A DNA stretch of 46,403 nucleotides from Flavobacteriales bacterium UBA1993 (GTDB lineage: Bacteria; Bacteroidota; Bacteroidia; Flavobacteriales_G; Salibacteraceae). The stretch covers positions 17,644 to 64,046 of the forward strand of contig DDCZ01000040.1 in assembly GCA_002336485.1 (NCBI GenBank). Direction: 5' to 3'. Shown piece by piece: positions 6,812 to 14,889 of the stretch. The notes beneath the pieces were generated by a model. That model worked only from the letters and a program-made list of their open reading frames with translations. It was not told where the DNA came from and searched no databases. Position 1 is the first letter of the stretch, and each line of letters opens with the position of its first letter. Made by a program: the position numbers and the translations under genes.

Positions 6812-7329
6812 GCCTCTAGTTTTTTACTCAGATTTCGAGCGCGCGCTCTCAAGCCTGCACTGGTGTCTTCATTAAATCCTTTAAGAATCAGAATCAACTC
6901 TGATCGAAGCTCCGGATATGGCATGGCAATATTGGCTGCGGTAAACATCGAATGAGCCCGAACTGCAATTGCATTTATGGATGACATGGTGGCTTTTGTG
7001 GCGGCGTCGTAGACCTCTCCAGCTAGTTCTTCGTTTACTTCAATCAATGACATGGTTCGCCATAGATCGCGCAACATACTTTGATTGTCGCATTGCGTTA
7101 ATACGTTCCAAATGAGTCCTTGATGCGCCGTTCCTTCTTCCTTGTTTCGCTCCACGTAATGCGTCAACATCCATGTCATATACCATCGAGTCGGAAATTC
7201 GATACTAGGCAGTACTTCAAAAAAATCATGGAAATCAAATCCATCCTTCTCAAGTTTTAAAATCAGTTGATTCACACTTTTTTTACTGCGATCAAAGGCA
7301 AGAATGTCCGCTATTTCCCTTTGCAACAT
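6796..7329 (-). CDS. Conserved helical (HEAT-like) protein linked to AMP nucleosidase
   Basis: The 177-residue protein is almost wholly helical, with repeated pairs of amphipathic helices (for example TRWYMTWMLTHYVE, MLRDLWRTMSLIE and NAIAVRAHSMFTAANIA), consistent with a short HEAT-like repeat solenoid. There is no signal peptide or membrane segment, so it should be cytoplasmic. I do not recognise a named family. The ATG lies directly after the stop of the AMP nucleosidase gene; a TTG one codon earlier is also possible. The spacing implies translational coupling and perhaps a shared function. The gene is duplicated as a frameshifted copy at 5313-5849. Confidence 0.82.
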   Translation of the reverse strand: MLQREIADILAFDRSKKSVNQLILKLEKDGFDFHDFFEVLPSIEFPTRWYMTWMLTHYVERNKEEGTAHQGLIWNVLTQCDNQSMLRDLWRTMSLIEVNEELAGEVYDAATKATMSSINAIAVRAHSMFTAANIAMPYPELRSELILILKGFNEDTSAGLRARARNLSKKLEAQGKT

Positions 7330-7332
7330 CAA

Positions 7333-8106
7333 TTATTCAAACTTCAAATGCCGCACAGAGCGGCCGTCCTCTCGAATTTCCTTTAAGGCATCGATGCCAA
7401 TCTGAATGTGCGAATCAACAAACCGTTCCGTCACGCTTTTGTCGCTTACGTCGGTTTTCACACCTTCCGGAATCATGGGTTGATCCGTAACCAACAGTAG
7501 CGCGCCAATTGGAATGTGGTTGTGAAAACCAGCGGAGAATAGGGTAGTGGTCTCCATGTCGATTGCCATGGCACGGATCGTTCTCAAATAGTCTTTAAAC
7601 TTCTCATCATGCTCCCAAACGCGGCGGTTGGTGGTGTAAACGGTGCCTGTCCAATAATCCAAACCCTTGTCTCTGATGGTAGAAGATACAGCCCGCTGCA
7701 GCGTAAAAGCAGGGAGTGCGGGCACTTCTGGGGGGAAGTAATCATTCGACGTTCCTTCTCCTCTGATTCCGGCGATAGGCAGTATGAAGTCTCCAACTTC
7801 GCTTTTCCGTTTGAGTCCACCGCACTTTCCAAGAAAGAGCACGGCCTTAGGTTCAATGGCACTCAACAGGTCCATTATCGTGGCTGCATTCGGGCTGCCC
7901 ATTCCAAAATTGATGATACTCACTCCATCGGCAGTGGCATTGGGCATTGCCTTATCGGTGCCATTAATCTCCACCTTGTGTTTGTGGGCGAAGCGCTCAA
8001 CGTAGTTGTCAAAATTGGTGAGTAAAACATACTTTGAAAAGCTGTTCAATTTAGTTCCTGTGTAGCGTGGCAGCCAATTAGCGACGATTTCTTCTTTCGA
8101 TTTCAT
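7333..8106 (-). CDS. amn: AMP nucleosidase
   Basis: The enzyme hydrolyses AMP to adenine and ribose 5-phosphate. The 258-residue length (from MKSKEEIV) matches the short Bacteroidota form, which lacks the N-terminal extension of the Escherichia coli enzyme. The PNP/UDP phosphorylase fold is visible: INFGMGSPNAATIMDLL, the glycine-rich LFLGKCGGLKRKSEVGDFI, the ribose-binding AIDMETTTLFSAGF, and VTDQPM with the purine-site Asp. An upstream in-frame start at 8130 is less likely because MKSKEE is the usual N-terminus. It is the first gene of a two-gene unit with the HEAT-like gene, divergent from the acyltransferase gene. A partial second copy lies at 5853-6023. Confidence 0.93.
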   Translation of the reverse strand: MKSKEEIVANWLPRYTGTKLNSFSKYVLLTNFDNYVERFAHKHKVEINGTDKAMPNATADGVSIINFGMGSPNAATIMDLLSAIEPKAVLFLGKCGGLKRKSEVGDFILPIAGIRGEGTSNDYFPPEVPALPAFTLQRAVSSTIRDKGLDYWTGTVYTTNRRVWEHDEKFKDYLRTIRAMAIDMETTTLFSAGFHNHIPIGALLLVTDQPMIPEGVKTDVSDKSVTERFVDSHIQIGIDALKEIREDGRSVRHLKFE

Positions 8107-8175
8107 AGAACTGCCAAGGTATCGAATCATCTACACTTGTTCAGCAATCTGATTAAATCATATTTTTCGCAACCG

Positions 8176-9540
8176 ATGTTGTACGCTCTACTCAAACCAA
8201 TAATACAGATCTCCCTGAGGGCTTATTTTAAGCGTATTGAGGTGATTGGAGCGGAGAACCTGGAGCATGGCGCCACTTTATTTGTGTGCAACCATCCTAG
8301 CGCCCTATTTGACCCCATCATGGTGGCGTCGAACACCAAAAGGCCAATACACTTTCTCGCTGGTGCCGAATGGTTTGGATCAGGTATTCAAAAGTGGTTT
8401 TTCCAAAACCAGTTTAAGATGATCCCGGTATTTCGTCCGTGGCTTGCAGAGGGCAAGGAAAAGGCGAAGGCGAACAACGATGAAATGTTCAGCGCGTGCT
8501 ATACGAGTCTCTCAAAGGGGAATCGAATTATCATTTTTCCTGAAGCAAGCAGCGTTACAGTGCCGTGGATTCGAAGCATCAAAACGGGAGCGGCTCGGAT
8601 CAAGCTGGGTGCTGACGCAGCCTCGGGACAAAATATTAAGATTGTTCCAATCGGCTTGAACTACACAAACTCGCATCGCTTTCAAACCAGTGTAATTGTC
8701 AATGTGGGCGAGCCTATAGATTTTACGGAGATCCAGAATAAGGCGTTTGACGATGAGAAAGAACGTGTGAGAGCAATGACTGATTTGATTTACCTGCGTA
8801 TGTCTGAATTGGTATACTATCCAGAGGATTCGCAGCATTTTGACTTCATCAAGGATTTGAAGAAATTGATGGTTGGTGTGCTTGATAAGGAGCTCGGATT
8901 AGCAGAGGGGAATGCCGCTGAAGAATTTAAGATTCGAAAGAGAATTGTGAATGAGATTGAAGAAATTGGCCTTCAAAATCCACAAGAGTTAAAATCGCTT
9001 GCGGATAGGCTTCATACGTACATCGCGGATTATCAGGCGCTTGGATTTAGAAAGTACAATCCGTTTGAGGAGCGGGCGGTAAACATCATGGCCAAACTAT
9101 TTGCCTTGTTTGTAGGTAGTCCGCTGTTCGTTCTTGGGGCTATTTACAATGGCCTTCCATTTCTTGTAACACAACGTGTTTATTTGAAATACTTCCTGCC
9201 GCGTGTGACCAAAATGGATGCTCAAGGCCAGTTAAACTCAGCATTTGCGGGTTCATTGGGCTTCTCTGTGGGGATGGCAATATACCTTGTGTGGTACATC
9301 CTATTATGGGTAGTGGCCTCCTTAATTATGCCGGCTTGGGTTTCGTTTCTAATCACCATAGCGCTTGGTTATGTTTCTGGCCGGTTTGCGATGGTCTATT
9401 ACAAATGGTTGATACAAGCCAAGAAGTACTTCACATGGAAGTTGCTCGCCAAAAGAGACGTTGACGCCATAGAGACGCTCTTAAAGGAGCGAGAGCAAAT
9501 AATTCAGGGGTTGTTAGAACTAAGATCAAAGTCAAAATGA
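8176..9540 (+). CDS. PlsC-family phospholipid/glycerol acyltransferase
   Basis: The 454-residue protein has an N-terminal acyltransferase domain. Its first motif is NHPSALFD (His40 to Asp46, five residues between rather than the classical four), as in the Gat1/Gat2-type branch. The phosphate-binding motif reads FPEAS (residues 121-125) where most relatives have FPEG. The C-terminal third holds several transmembrane helices (for example LFALFVGSPLFVLGAIY). It likely transfers acyl groups to a glycerophosphate or lysophospholipid at the inner membrane. The ATG at 8176 is preferred over a TTG at 8137. It overlaps the next lipoprotein gene by four bases. Confidence 0.85.
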   Translation: MLYALLKPIIQISLRAYFKRIEVIGAENLEHGATLFVCNHPSALFDPIMVASNTKRPIHFLAGAEWFGSGIQKWFFQNQFKMIPVFRPWLAEGKEKAKANNDEMFSACYTSLSKGNRIIIFPEASSVTVPWIRSIKTGAARIKLGADAASGQNIKIVPIGLNYTNSHRFQTSVIVNVGEPIDFTEIQNKAFDDEKERVRAMTDLIYLRMSELVYYPEDSQHFDFIKDLKKLMVGVLDKELGLAEGNAAEEFKIRKRIVNEIEEIGLQNPQELKSLADRLHTYIADYQALGFRKYNPFEERAVNIMAKLFALFVGSPLFVLGAIYNGLPFLVTQRVYLKYFLPRVTKMDAQGQLNSAFAGSLGFSVGMAIYLVWYILLWVVASLIMPAWVSFLITIALGYVSGRFAMVYYKWLIQAKKYFTWKLLAKRDVDAIETLLKEREQIIQGLLELRSKSK

Positions 9541-9845
9541 AACAATCAGGACTGATCCTGGCCCTAGTAACTTTGCTAGGTAGCTGTGTAAACCAATCTA
9601 CTGATTTCGAATACGAAATGAAGGGAATCGAGCATGCACTGCATTTTTATCCAGACTCAACATTTGTAGAAGCTCAACACTGGGCCGATACTTCGGCTAT
9701 ATACTCAGGCCAATGGTATGGCGTCCTTGAAGAAGGTGAAACGATTCAACTCATAGCGAATCGAGTAGGGTTGGAGCTGCTTAAGAAGAAGCAACGGACC
9801 TCTTATGTGATCAAGAACGGTAACCTTGAATTGATCGAACCCTAA
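9537..9845 (+). CDS. Small lipoprotein
   Basis: The 102-residue protein has a hydrophobic N-terminus and the lipobox TLLGSC (Cys17), so it should be anchored to a membrane. The mature part reads like a small beta-rich domain (YSGQWYGVLEEGETIQLI, then SYVIKNGNLELIEP), similar to copper-resistance NlpE-like or lipocalin-like lipoproteins in size and pattern, but I cannot assign a family. Its ATG overlaps the stop of the acyltransferase gene (ATGA), so the two are translationally coupled. Confidence 0.8.
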   Translation: MKQSGLILALVTLLGSCVNQSTDFEYEMKGIEHALHFYPDSTFVEAQHWADTSAIYSGQWYGVLEEGETIQLIANRVGLELLKKKQRTSYVIKNGNLELIEP

Positions 9846-9911
9846 ATCCATTGTTGACAATTCTTTAAACCCAAGGTTGAATTCAGCTTTGCGGCTCTTT
9901 TCTTTGTCCGC

Positions 9912-11399
9912 ATGAGTCCCGCAACCGTAATTTGGATCATTGTCGTCTACTTCGGCATTCTAATTCTCGTTTCATTCCTAACCGGAAGAGACGACTCCAA
10001 CGCCGCGTTTTTTATTGGTAAAAAAGAGTCGCCATGGTATGTGGTGGCTTTTGGAATGATCGGCGCATCGCTGAGTGGTGTCACGTTTATATCCGTTCCA
10101 GGTTGGGTGGCGACGAGTCAGTTTAGTTATATGCAAATGGTTCTTGGATATCTTGCTGGATATCTGGTTATTGGGTTGGTTTTGATGCCGCTTTACTATA
10201 AGCTAAATCTCACTTCAATTTATGGCTATTTAGAACAACGATTTGGATTCTGGAGTTATAAAACGGGCGCCTTCTATTTTCTCCTTTCGCGGGTAATTGG
10301 AGCCTCTTTTAGATTGTTTTTGGTTGCCATTTCGCTGCACATTGCTGTCTTCGAACAAATGGGGTTGCCCTTTTGGATTGCCGTTTTAGTTGCTGTGTGT
10401 TTGATATGGGTTTATACGTTTAAGAGTGGTATCAAGACCATCATATGGACCGATACGCTACAGACGGCGGCTATGCTATTAGCAGTTGGTGTCACCATTT
10501 ACACCATCAAGGATTCGATGGGTTGGAATTTTAGCGACATGACTGCAGCGGTAGGGGATTCAGGCTATGCCCAGTGGTTCTTTTGGGACGACTGGAATAG
10601 CGATCGACACTTTGTGAAACAGTTTCTGGCGGGCATGTTCATAACCATTGCTATGACTGGGCTGGATCAAGATATGATGCAGAAGAATCTAAGCTGCAAA
10701 TCAATAGGCGAAGCGCAAAAGAATATGTTCTGGTTTAGTATCGTATTGGTAGTTGCCAATGTGCTGTTTCTCAGCATGGGCGCCATGTTGTTCTTGTTTC
10801 GGGATGCCATAGGATTCGATCCAGCCGCTACGGCAGACAAGCTCTTTCCTGGCTTAGCACTCAGTGGAGAACTGGGAACAGTTGCCGGAGTTTTATTTGT
10901 TGTAGGTCTAGTGGCAGCAGCATATTCCAGCGCAGATAGCGCACTGACCGCATTGACCACCTCGTTTTGTGTTGACTTTCTAGGGATGGAGAAAAAGCCA
11001 AAAACATCGGATAAAACCACCCGAAAACTCGTGCATATCGGATTCACGGCCTTGCTGTTTGTGGTCATTGTAATATTTGAGGCCATCAACGATCAAAGCG
11101 TGATTTCTGGACTATTCAAGGTGGCTGGATACACCTACGGTCCGTTGCTGGGATTGTACGCCTTTGGCATGTTCACCAAACGCCAAGTGATTGATCGATT
11201 TGTGCCGGCGCTTTGCGTAATCGCGCCATTGTTGAGTTATGTGCTACAAGCTAACTCAGAAGCGTGGTTTGGCGGGTATAAAATTGGCTTTGAGTTGCTC
11301 TTAATCAACGGGATGTTGACGTTTAGTGGCCTTTATCTGCTGTCTCTGAGCAGTACTGCTCAATCGCCACCTCTGCTGGATGATTTAGAGTCAGTTTAG
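9912..11399 (+). CDS. Sodium:solute symporter (SSS family)
   Basis: The 495-residue inner-membrane protein has about 13 hydrophobic helices, with the conserved SSS pattern at the N-terminus (FFIGKKESPWYVVAFGMIGASLSGVTFISVPGW, split by loop residues) and GLVAAAYSSADSALTALTT in the region of the second sodium-site helix. It couples sodium entry to uptake of an organic solute, whose identity cannot be read from the sequence. The 3' end overlaps the convergent TPR gene by 77 bases; both frames look genuine, so this is a real antisense overlap. The gene has a 66-base gap after the lipoprotein gene and may share its transcript. Confidence 0.92.
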   Translation: MSPATVIWIIVVYFGILILVSFLTGRDDSNAAFFIGKKESPWYVVAFGMIGASLSGVTFISVPGWVATSQFSYMQMVLGYLAGYLVIGLVLMPLYYKLNLTSIYGYLEQRFGFWSYKTGAFYFLLSRVIGASFRLFLVAISLHIAVFEQMGLPFWIAVLVAVCLIWVYTFKSGIKTIIWTDTLQTAAMLLAVGVTIYTIKDSMGWNFSDMTAAVGDSGYAQWFFWDDWNSDRHFVKQFLAGMFITIAMTGLDQDMMQKNLSCKSIGEAQKNMFWFSIVLVVANVLFLSMGAMLFLFRDAIGFDPAATADKLFPGLALSGELGTVAGVLFVVGLVAAAYSSADSALTALTTSFCVDFLGMEKKPKTSDKTTRKLVHIGFTALLFVVIVIFEAINDQSVISGLFKVAGYTYGPLLGLYAFGMFTKRQVIDRFVPALCVIAPLLSYVLQANSEAWFGGYKIGFELLLINGMLTFSGLYLLSLSSTAQSPPLLDDLESV

Positions 11400-12144
11400 C
11401 GCGTTTCCAATAGCTACACGCTTGATCTGAATCTCCCAGCCCGTGGTAGTTGACGCCGATATTGTAAAGCACAGATCCATTTTCAGGCTGAATACCTAAG
11501 GCTTGTCTAAGGGACTTGTTCGACTCAGAAAAATCGCCCAATGCACTCTGAGCCAAACCCAACCCAAGCCATGAATCTATGTCGCCCGGAATACGCTTGG
11601 TGGCTAGTGTGAAATACTCCGACGCCTTGTCATACTCCGAATAGCTATACGACGCTAATCCCGCATTATAAAGTGCGAGGTAGTTCTCTGAATCAATCGC
11701 TATCGCCTTCGTGAAGGCATTTTCAGCTATTTGGTAGTTCTTAAGCTTCAAATGTGTGAGACCTAGATACATCCACGCGTTTAAATGCTCGTGCTTTCGC
11801 GAATAGTCGCTGAAAAACTCAACCGCACCATGATAATCGCTTTGTCGATATCGAATAATTCCCTTTAAGTATGTGGCTTCTCCGCATGTTTGATTGAGAC
11901 TGCAAAAGGTATTTAGGTCGACCATGGCTGGATTCAAATCTCCTCTGTCCATCTTTATTTGAGCCCTTCTCAAGTAAAGATCGGCAGTTGATGCGTGTTT
12001 CCCGATCATCTTATTTAAATGATTCACGGCCTTCACACTATCGCCAAGCAACATGAACTTGTCTACCTTTTTGAGATACCTCGATTGAGCAGTTGCCATA
12101 AGGCCAAGGCATGACAAGAGCGTCGCAATCATAACAATTTTCAT
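11323..12144 (-). CDS. Secreted/periplasmic TPR-repeat protein
   Basis: The 273-residue protein starts with a signal peptide (MKIVMIATLLSCLGLMATAQ) and then has about seven tetratricopeptide repeats, with units such as AWMYLGLTHLKLKNYQIAENAF and ALYNAGLASYSYSEYDKASEYF. It should be a protein-interaction scaffold outside the cytoplasm; partners are unknown. Its start overlaps the stop of the NfeD-type protease gene (ATG at 12144, upstream gene ending 12141), so the two are coupled. Its 3' end overlaps the symporter gene on the other strand. Confidence 0.88.
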   Translation of the reverse strand: MKIVMIATLLSCLGLMATAQSRYLKKVDKFMLLGDSVKAVNHLNKMIGKHASTADLYLRRAQIKMDRGDLNPAMVDLNTFCSLNQTCGEATYLKGIIRYRQSDYHGAVEFFSDYSRKHEHLNAWMYLGLTHLKLKNYQIAENAFTKAIAIDSENYLALYNAGLASYSYSEYDKASEYFTLATKRIPGDIDSWLGLGLAQSALGDFSESNKSLRQALGIQPENGSVLYNIGVNYHGLGDSDQACSYWKRAKLTLNHPAEVAIEQYCSETADKGH

Positions 12145-13472
12145 ACGGTTCGAACTTTAACTTGGGCGCCGGTATATGAAATCACTTTTACCTTCGTGCC
12201 AGCATCAACGAAGCCTGAGTCGCTGGTGGCGTCGTAAATATTATCTGACACCACCACCTTTCCAGCAGGGCGCAAATCCGTGTACGCTTCTCCTAGTTGC
12301 CCTATGAGCTCAAATTCTTGGGTAGAAGTTCCGACGTATCCGTCGCTGCTTTTTTGATCGGCTTGCAATACGAGACGAGATAACGCACCGCTTTCAAATA
12401 GTTTTACGGCCAGAAACAACGAGCCGGTAATGCTTACTCCGCCTGAAATCAAAACAATAAGGAACGCCTCAATCAATCTGCTTGATTGCACTGGTTTAAA
12501 GTCGAATCCGATGTTTCCAACCAAGCTTAGTGACAATCCGGTGACAGCCAAGGCTATACCAGCAATGCCAGCCACACCAAAGCCGGGGATTACAAATACC
12601 TCTACCGCAATGAGTGCCAGTCCAACTATGAAAAGAATGATCTCCCAGTTTTCTGCAAAACCTTCTAAATACAAGGGCATGAAGTAGAGGAATGCGGCAG
12701 TAATAGCCGCTGCAATGGGGAATCCTATGCCTGGCGATTGCAATTCAAAATAGATGCCTCCAAATATTACAAGAATCAAAATGCTGCTCACGGCAGGATT
12801 AATCAACCAACTTATGATCGCGTCAATGGTGGTGAGTTCCTGCTTAACGATGGTGTAATTGGTAATTCCACAATGTGCCAAAACTTCTCTGTTCGAAGTG
12901 TATTCGCCTTCGCAGAATCCAAGTTCGATGGCTTTGCTTGCGGTGAGGGTTACGATCTTTCCTTCCTCAGACACGCCTTCAACCACCTTGTCTGCATCCA
13001 CCATGGCTTCGGCTATATCTGGATCTCGATTTCGGAATTCAGCCGTGGCACGCATCTTTTCTCGGAAATAGCTTTGAATTTTTTCGGCTTGAACCTCACC
13101 GTTTTGATTCACAACAGTGGCCGCACCTATGGTCGCCCCAGGTTTCATAAAAATACTATCACAGGCAATGGAAATGAGCGCTCCGGCCGAGGCTGCGTTG
13201 TTCTCGATGAGCACGTAAACTGGGATTTTTGAGTTAAGAAGCCGGGTTCGAATGGAGTCTGCTGCATCCACAGCGCCACCGTATGTGTTCATGTTAATTA
13301 CGATCGCATCTACGTCCATATCGTGCGCCTCGTCCATGGCCTTCTGGGTCTTGCGCCACACAGGGGCCGCAATTTCTTCCTTTATATCGAAGAGGTAGAC
13401 GGTTTTAGTATCCTGACCAATTGCAGTAAAAGCGAATATAACGAGCACGTAAACCAGCAGGATTTTGGACAT
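12141..13472 (-). CDS. NfeD-family membrane-bound serine protease
   Basis: The 443-residue protein has a signal sequence (MSKILLVYVLVIFAFTAIGQ) and a ClpP/S49-like protease domain with INMNTYGGAVDAAD and the nucleophile in NNAASAGALISIA (Ser95). About five transmembrane helices follow, then a C-terminal OB-fold NfeD domain (GQLGEAYTDLRPAGKVVV to GAQVKVRTV). This is the full-length NfeD1b architecture, whose members cleave stomatin-like partners in membrane microdomains. No stomatin gene is in the window. The start at 13472 gives the better signal peptide than one at 13499. It is followed by the overlapping TPR gene. Confidence 0.92.
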   Translation of the reverse strand: MSKILLVYVLVIFAFTAIGQDTKTVYLFDIKEEIAAPVWRKTQKAMDEAHDMDVDAIVINMNTYGGAVDAADSIRTRLLNSKIPVYVLIENNAASAGALISIACDSIFMKPGATIGAATVVNQNGEVQAEKIQSYFREKMRATAEFRNRDPDIAEAMVDADKVVEGVSEEGKIVTLTASKAIELGFCEGEYTSNREVLAHCGITNYTIVKQELTTIDAIISWLINPAVSSILILVIFGGIYFELQSPGIGFPIAAAITAAFLYFMPLYLEGFAENWEIILFIVGLALIAVEVFVIPGFGVAGIAGIALAVTGLSLSLVGNIGFDFKPVQSSRLIEAFLIVLISGGVSITGSLFLAVKLFESGALSRLVLQADQKSSDGYVGTSTQEFELIGQLGEAYTDLRPAGKVVVSDNIYDATSDSGFVDAGTKVKVISYTGAQVKVRTV

Positions 13473-13497
13473 GCTGTAAATGTAGAAATACGAACAC

Positions 13498-13533
13498 AAA
13501 AAAGCCGCCCAGTCTAGTTAATAGATGGACGGC
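13498..13533 (-). terminator. Intrinsic terminator of the PKD/T9SS protein gene
   Basis: On the minus strand a GCCGTCCA/TGGGCGGC stem (one G-T pair) with a loop of about 19 bases is followed by six T residues. It lies 20 bases past the stop of the T9SS gene and just before the NfeD-family gene, so it separates the two transcripts. Confidence 0.75.
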
Positions 13534-13552
13534 AAATTCGATAAACGTATTG

Positions 13553-14767
13553 TTAGTGGTTTATGATGATCATATCGGAGTGAATGGACTCTCCTTCATA
13601 TGTAGCGCGAATGAAATACATTCCTGCATTCACGTTGGTCACATTCATCATAGAGGAATTAGGGTTGTAGTCAACTTCAACTTTTTGCCCAATGAGGGTA
13701 ACAAGTTGCACTTGAGAAATGGCCGATTGATCTCCGATAAACTTAACAGTGAGAATGTCATTTGCCGGGTTAGGGAATGCGTGAACTTTAGTAGGTGCAA
13801 CAATTGAGGCAATACCTATCGTAGTGTCTATTAAATCGATTGTCTTGCACGCCTGCGCGGCGGTATCTCCATTGTTGATGTTATAGAGACAGACTTCGTA
13901 TTCGTCGTAGTCAGCGTAGACATGATTTACCATCCCATAGGCCTTTATTGGCTGAGACCCATCCCCAAAATCCCAAATTAGATATTGAAGGGCATTTGGA
14001 TTTGAATCATCGTAAAAATCAACTTCCTTTCCCTGGGCGGTGTAAAAGAAATCGGCATTTGCCGTGTTTGTGTCGACTGGCAGATTGTTCAGGATGTCGT
14101 CATCGAGCGTGGTGAAATAAGCTGGGGTTTGACGCGTATAATTAATGGTAGCACTTGAGCTACCGAAATCGCGGATCCCTTGATGACTTTGGTCAAGATC
14201 TTCAAGAATTGGATCCCAAGCGTCGGTGCCAAAACTTGTATTTTCGATTACATCTGATAATGTCGTGGTTCCACCGTTAGATCCCGCGGTGCAGCTAGTA
14301 TCTATTTCAATGACAGTCCCGGGTAAGGCCTCGGCCCTTATTACAAATTCAACAGGCGAATTGACGTCTAAGCCATTATTTACAACGTCAGCTACGAATC
14401 CTGACCAATCGCTGCCACCAGTGGCAGAGTTCCAAGCGTTGGATGAAGCTGTGGTAGCGTCAAAGTTTACAATTCCATTGTATGGGTTGTTGGTTCCACT
14501 ATCAACGAATGCCAAATAGTTTATCTGCGAATAATTAACGGCAAGATTTTCTAATCCGCAAGCGCAGATCTTGTTTGGCATCTCATTCATGACGCGAAAA
14601 TTGGTAAGTCTTATTTCGATTTCTCTAGCCTCTTCACAAGAGCCAAACATGGTAGAGTCATAACTTACCTCAATCCAGACTGAGGTGTCAGGAGGAAAAC
14701 AGGCATATGCGCTTTGGGTGAATCCAAGACAAACTAGAATGGAAATAAGAAATAATAGATTTTTCAT
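13553..14767 (-). CDS. Secreted PKD-domain protein with T9SS sorting domain
   Basis: The 404-residue protein has a signal peptide (MKNLLFLISILVCLGFTQSAYA) followed by a domain with paired cysteines (Cys23, GSCEEA, KICACGL). A PKD-type domain around residues 230-315 is marked by YLIWDFGDGSQPI and VNHVYADYDEYEVCLY. The C-terminal sorting domain reads HAFPNPANDILTVKF to MYFIRATYEGE, ending in IINH. It should be exported by T9SS and displayed on or released from the cell surface. Function is unknown. It is a single-gene transcript bounded by a clear terminator. Confidence 0.87.
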   Translation of the reverse strand: MKNLLFLISILVCLGFTQSAYACFPPDTSVWIEVSYDSTMFGSCEEAREIEIRLTNFRVMNEMPNKICACGLENLAVNYSQINYLAFVDSGTNNPYNGIVNFDATTASSNAWNSATGGSDWSGFVADVVNNGLDVNSPVEFVIRAEALPGTVIEIDTSCTAGSNGGTTTLSDVIENTSFGTDAWDPILEDLDQSHQGIRDFGSSSATINYTRQTPAYFTTLDDDILNNLPVDTNTANADFFYTAQGKEVDFYDDSNPNALQYLIWDFGDGSQPIKAYGMVNHVYADYDEYEVCLYNINNGDTAAQACKTIDLIDTTIGIASIVAPTKVHAFPNPANDILTVKFIGDQSAISQVQLVTLIGQKVEVDYNPNSSMMNVTNVNAGMYFIRATYEGESIHSDMIIINH

Positions 14768-14830
14768 AGAAGGAGAGTTAATTGGTTTCCGCTATTGACG
14801 TATGCACAGATCGTTTTGTTGGGTGTGGCC

Positions 14831-14868
14831 AAAAAAAACGCCCATCAACCTAGGGCCGATGAGCGTTT
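14831..14868 (-). terminator. Intrinsic terminator of the pruA transcript
   Basis: On the minus strand AACGCTCATC pairs with GATGGGCGTT (one internal mismatch) and is followed directly by a run of T. It lies about 20 bases past the stop of the P5C dehydrogenase gene. This is the strongest terminator on the minus strand in this part of the window. Confidence 0.8.
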
Positions 14869-14889
14869 AAAATACCTTGGATCAACTAA

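Noticed and set aside
7609..8025. Long plus-strand frames (138 and 73 residues) opposite AMP nucleosidase
   Set aside because: They lie antisense to a gene with complete, conserved motifs and encode no recognisable domain, so they are shadows.
12738..13232. 164-residue plus-strand frame opposite the NfeD-family gene
   Set aside because: It is antisense to the protease domain with all motifs intact, and its own sequence has no signal or domain.
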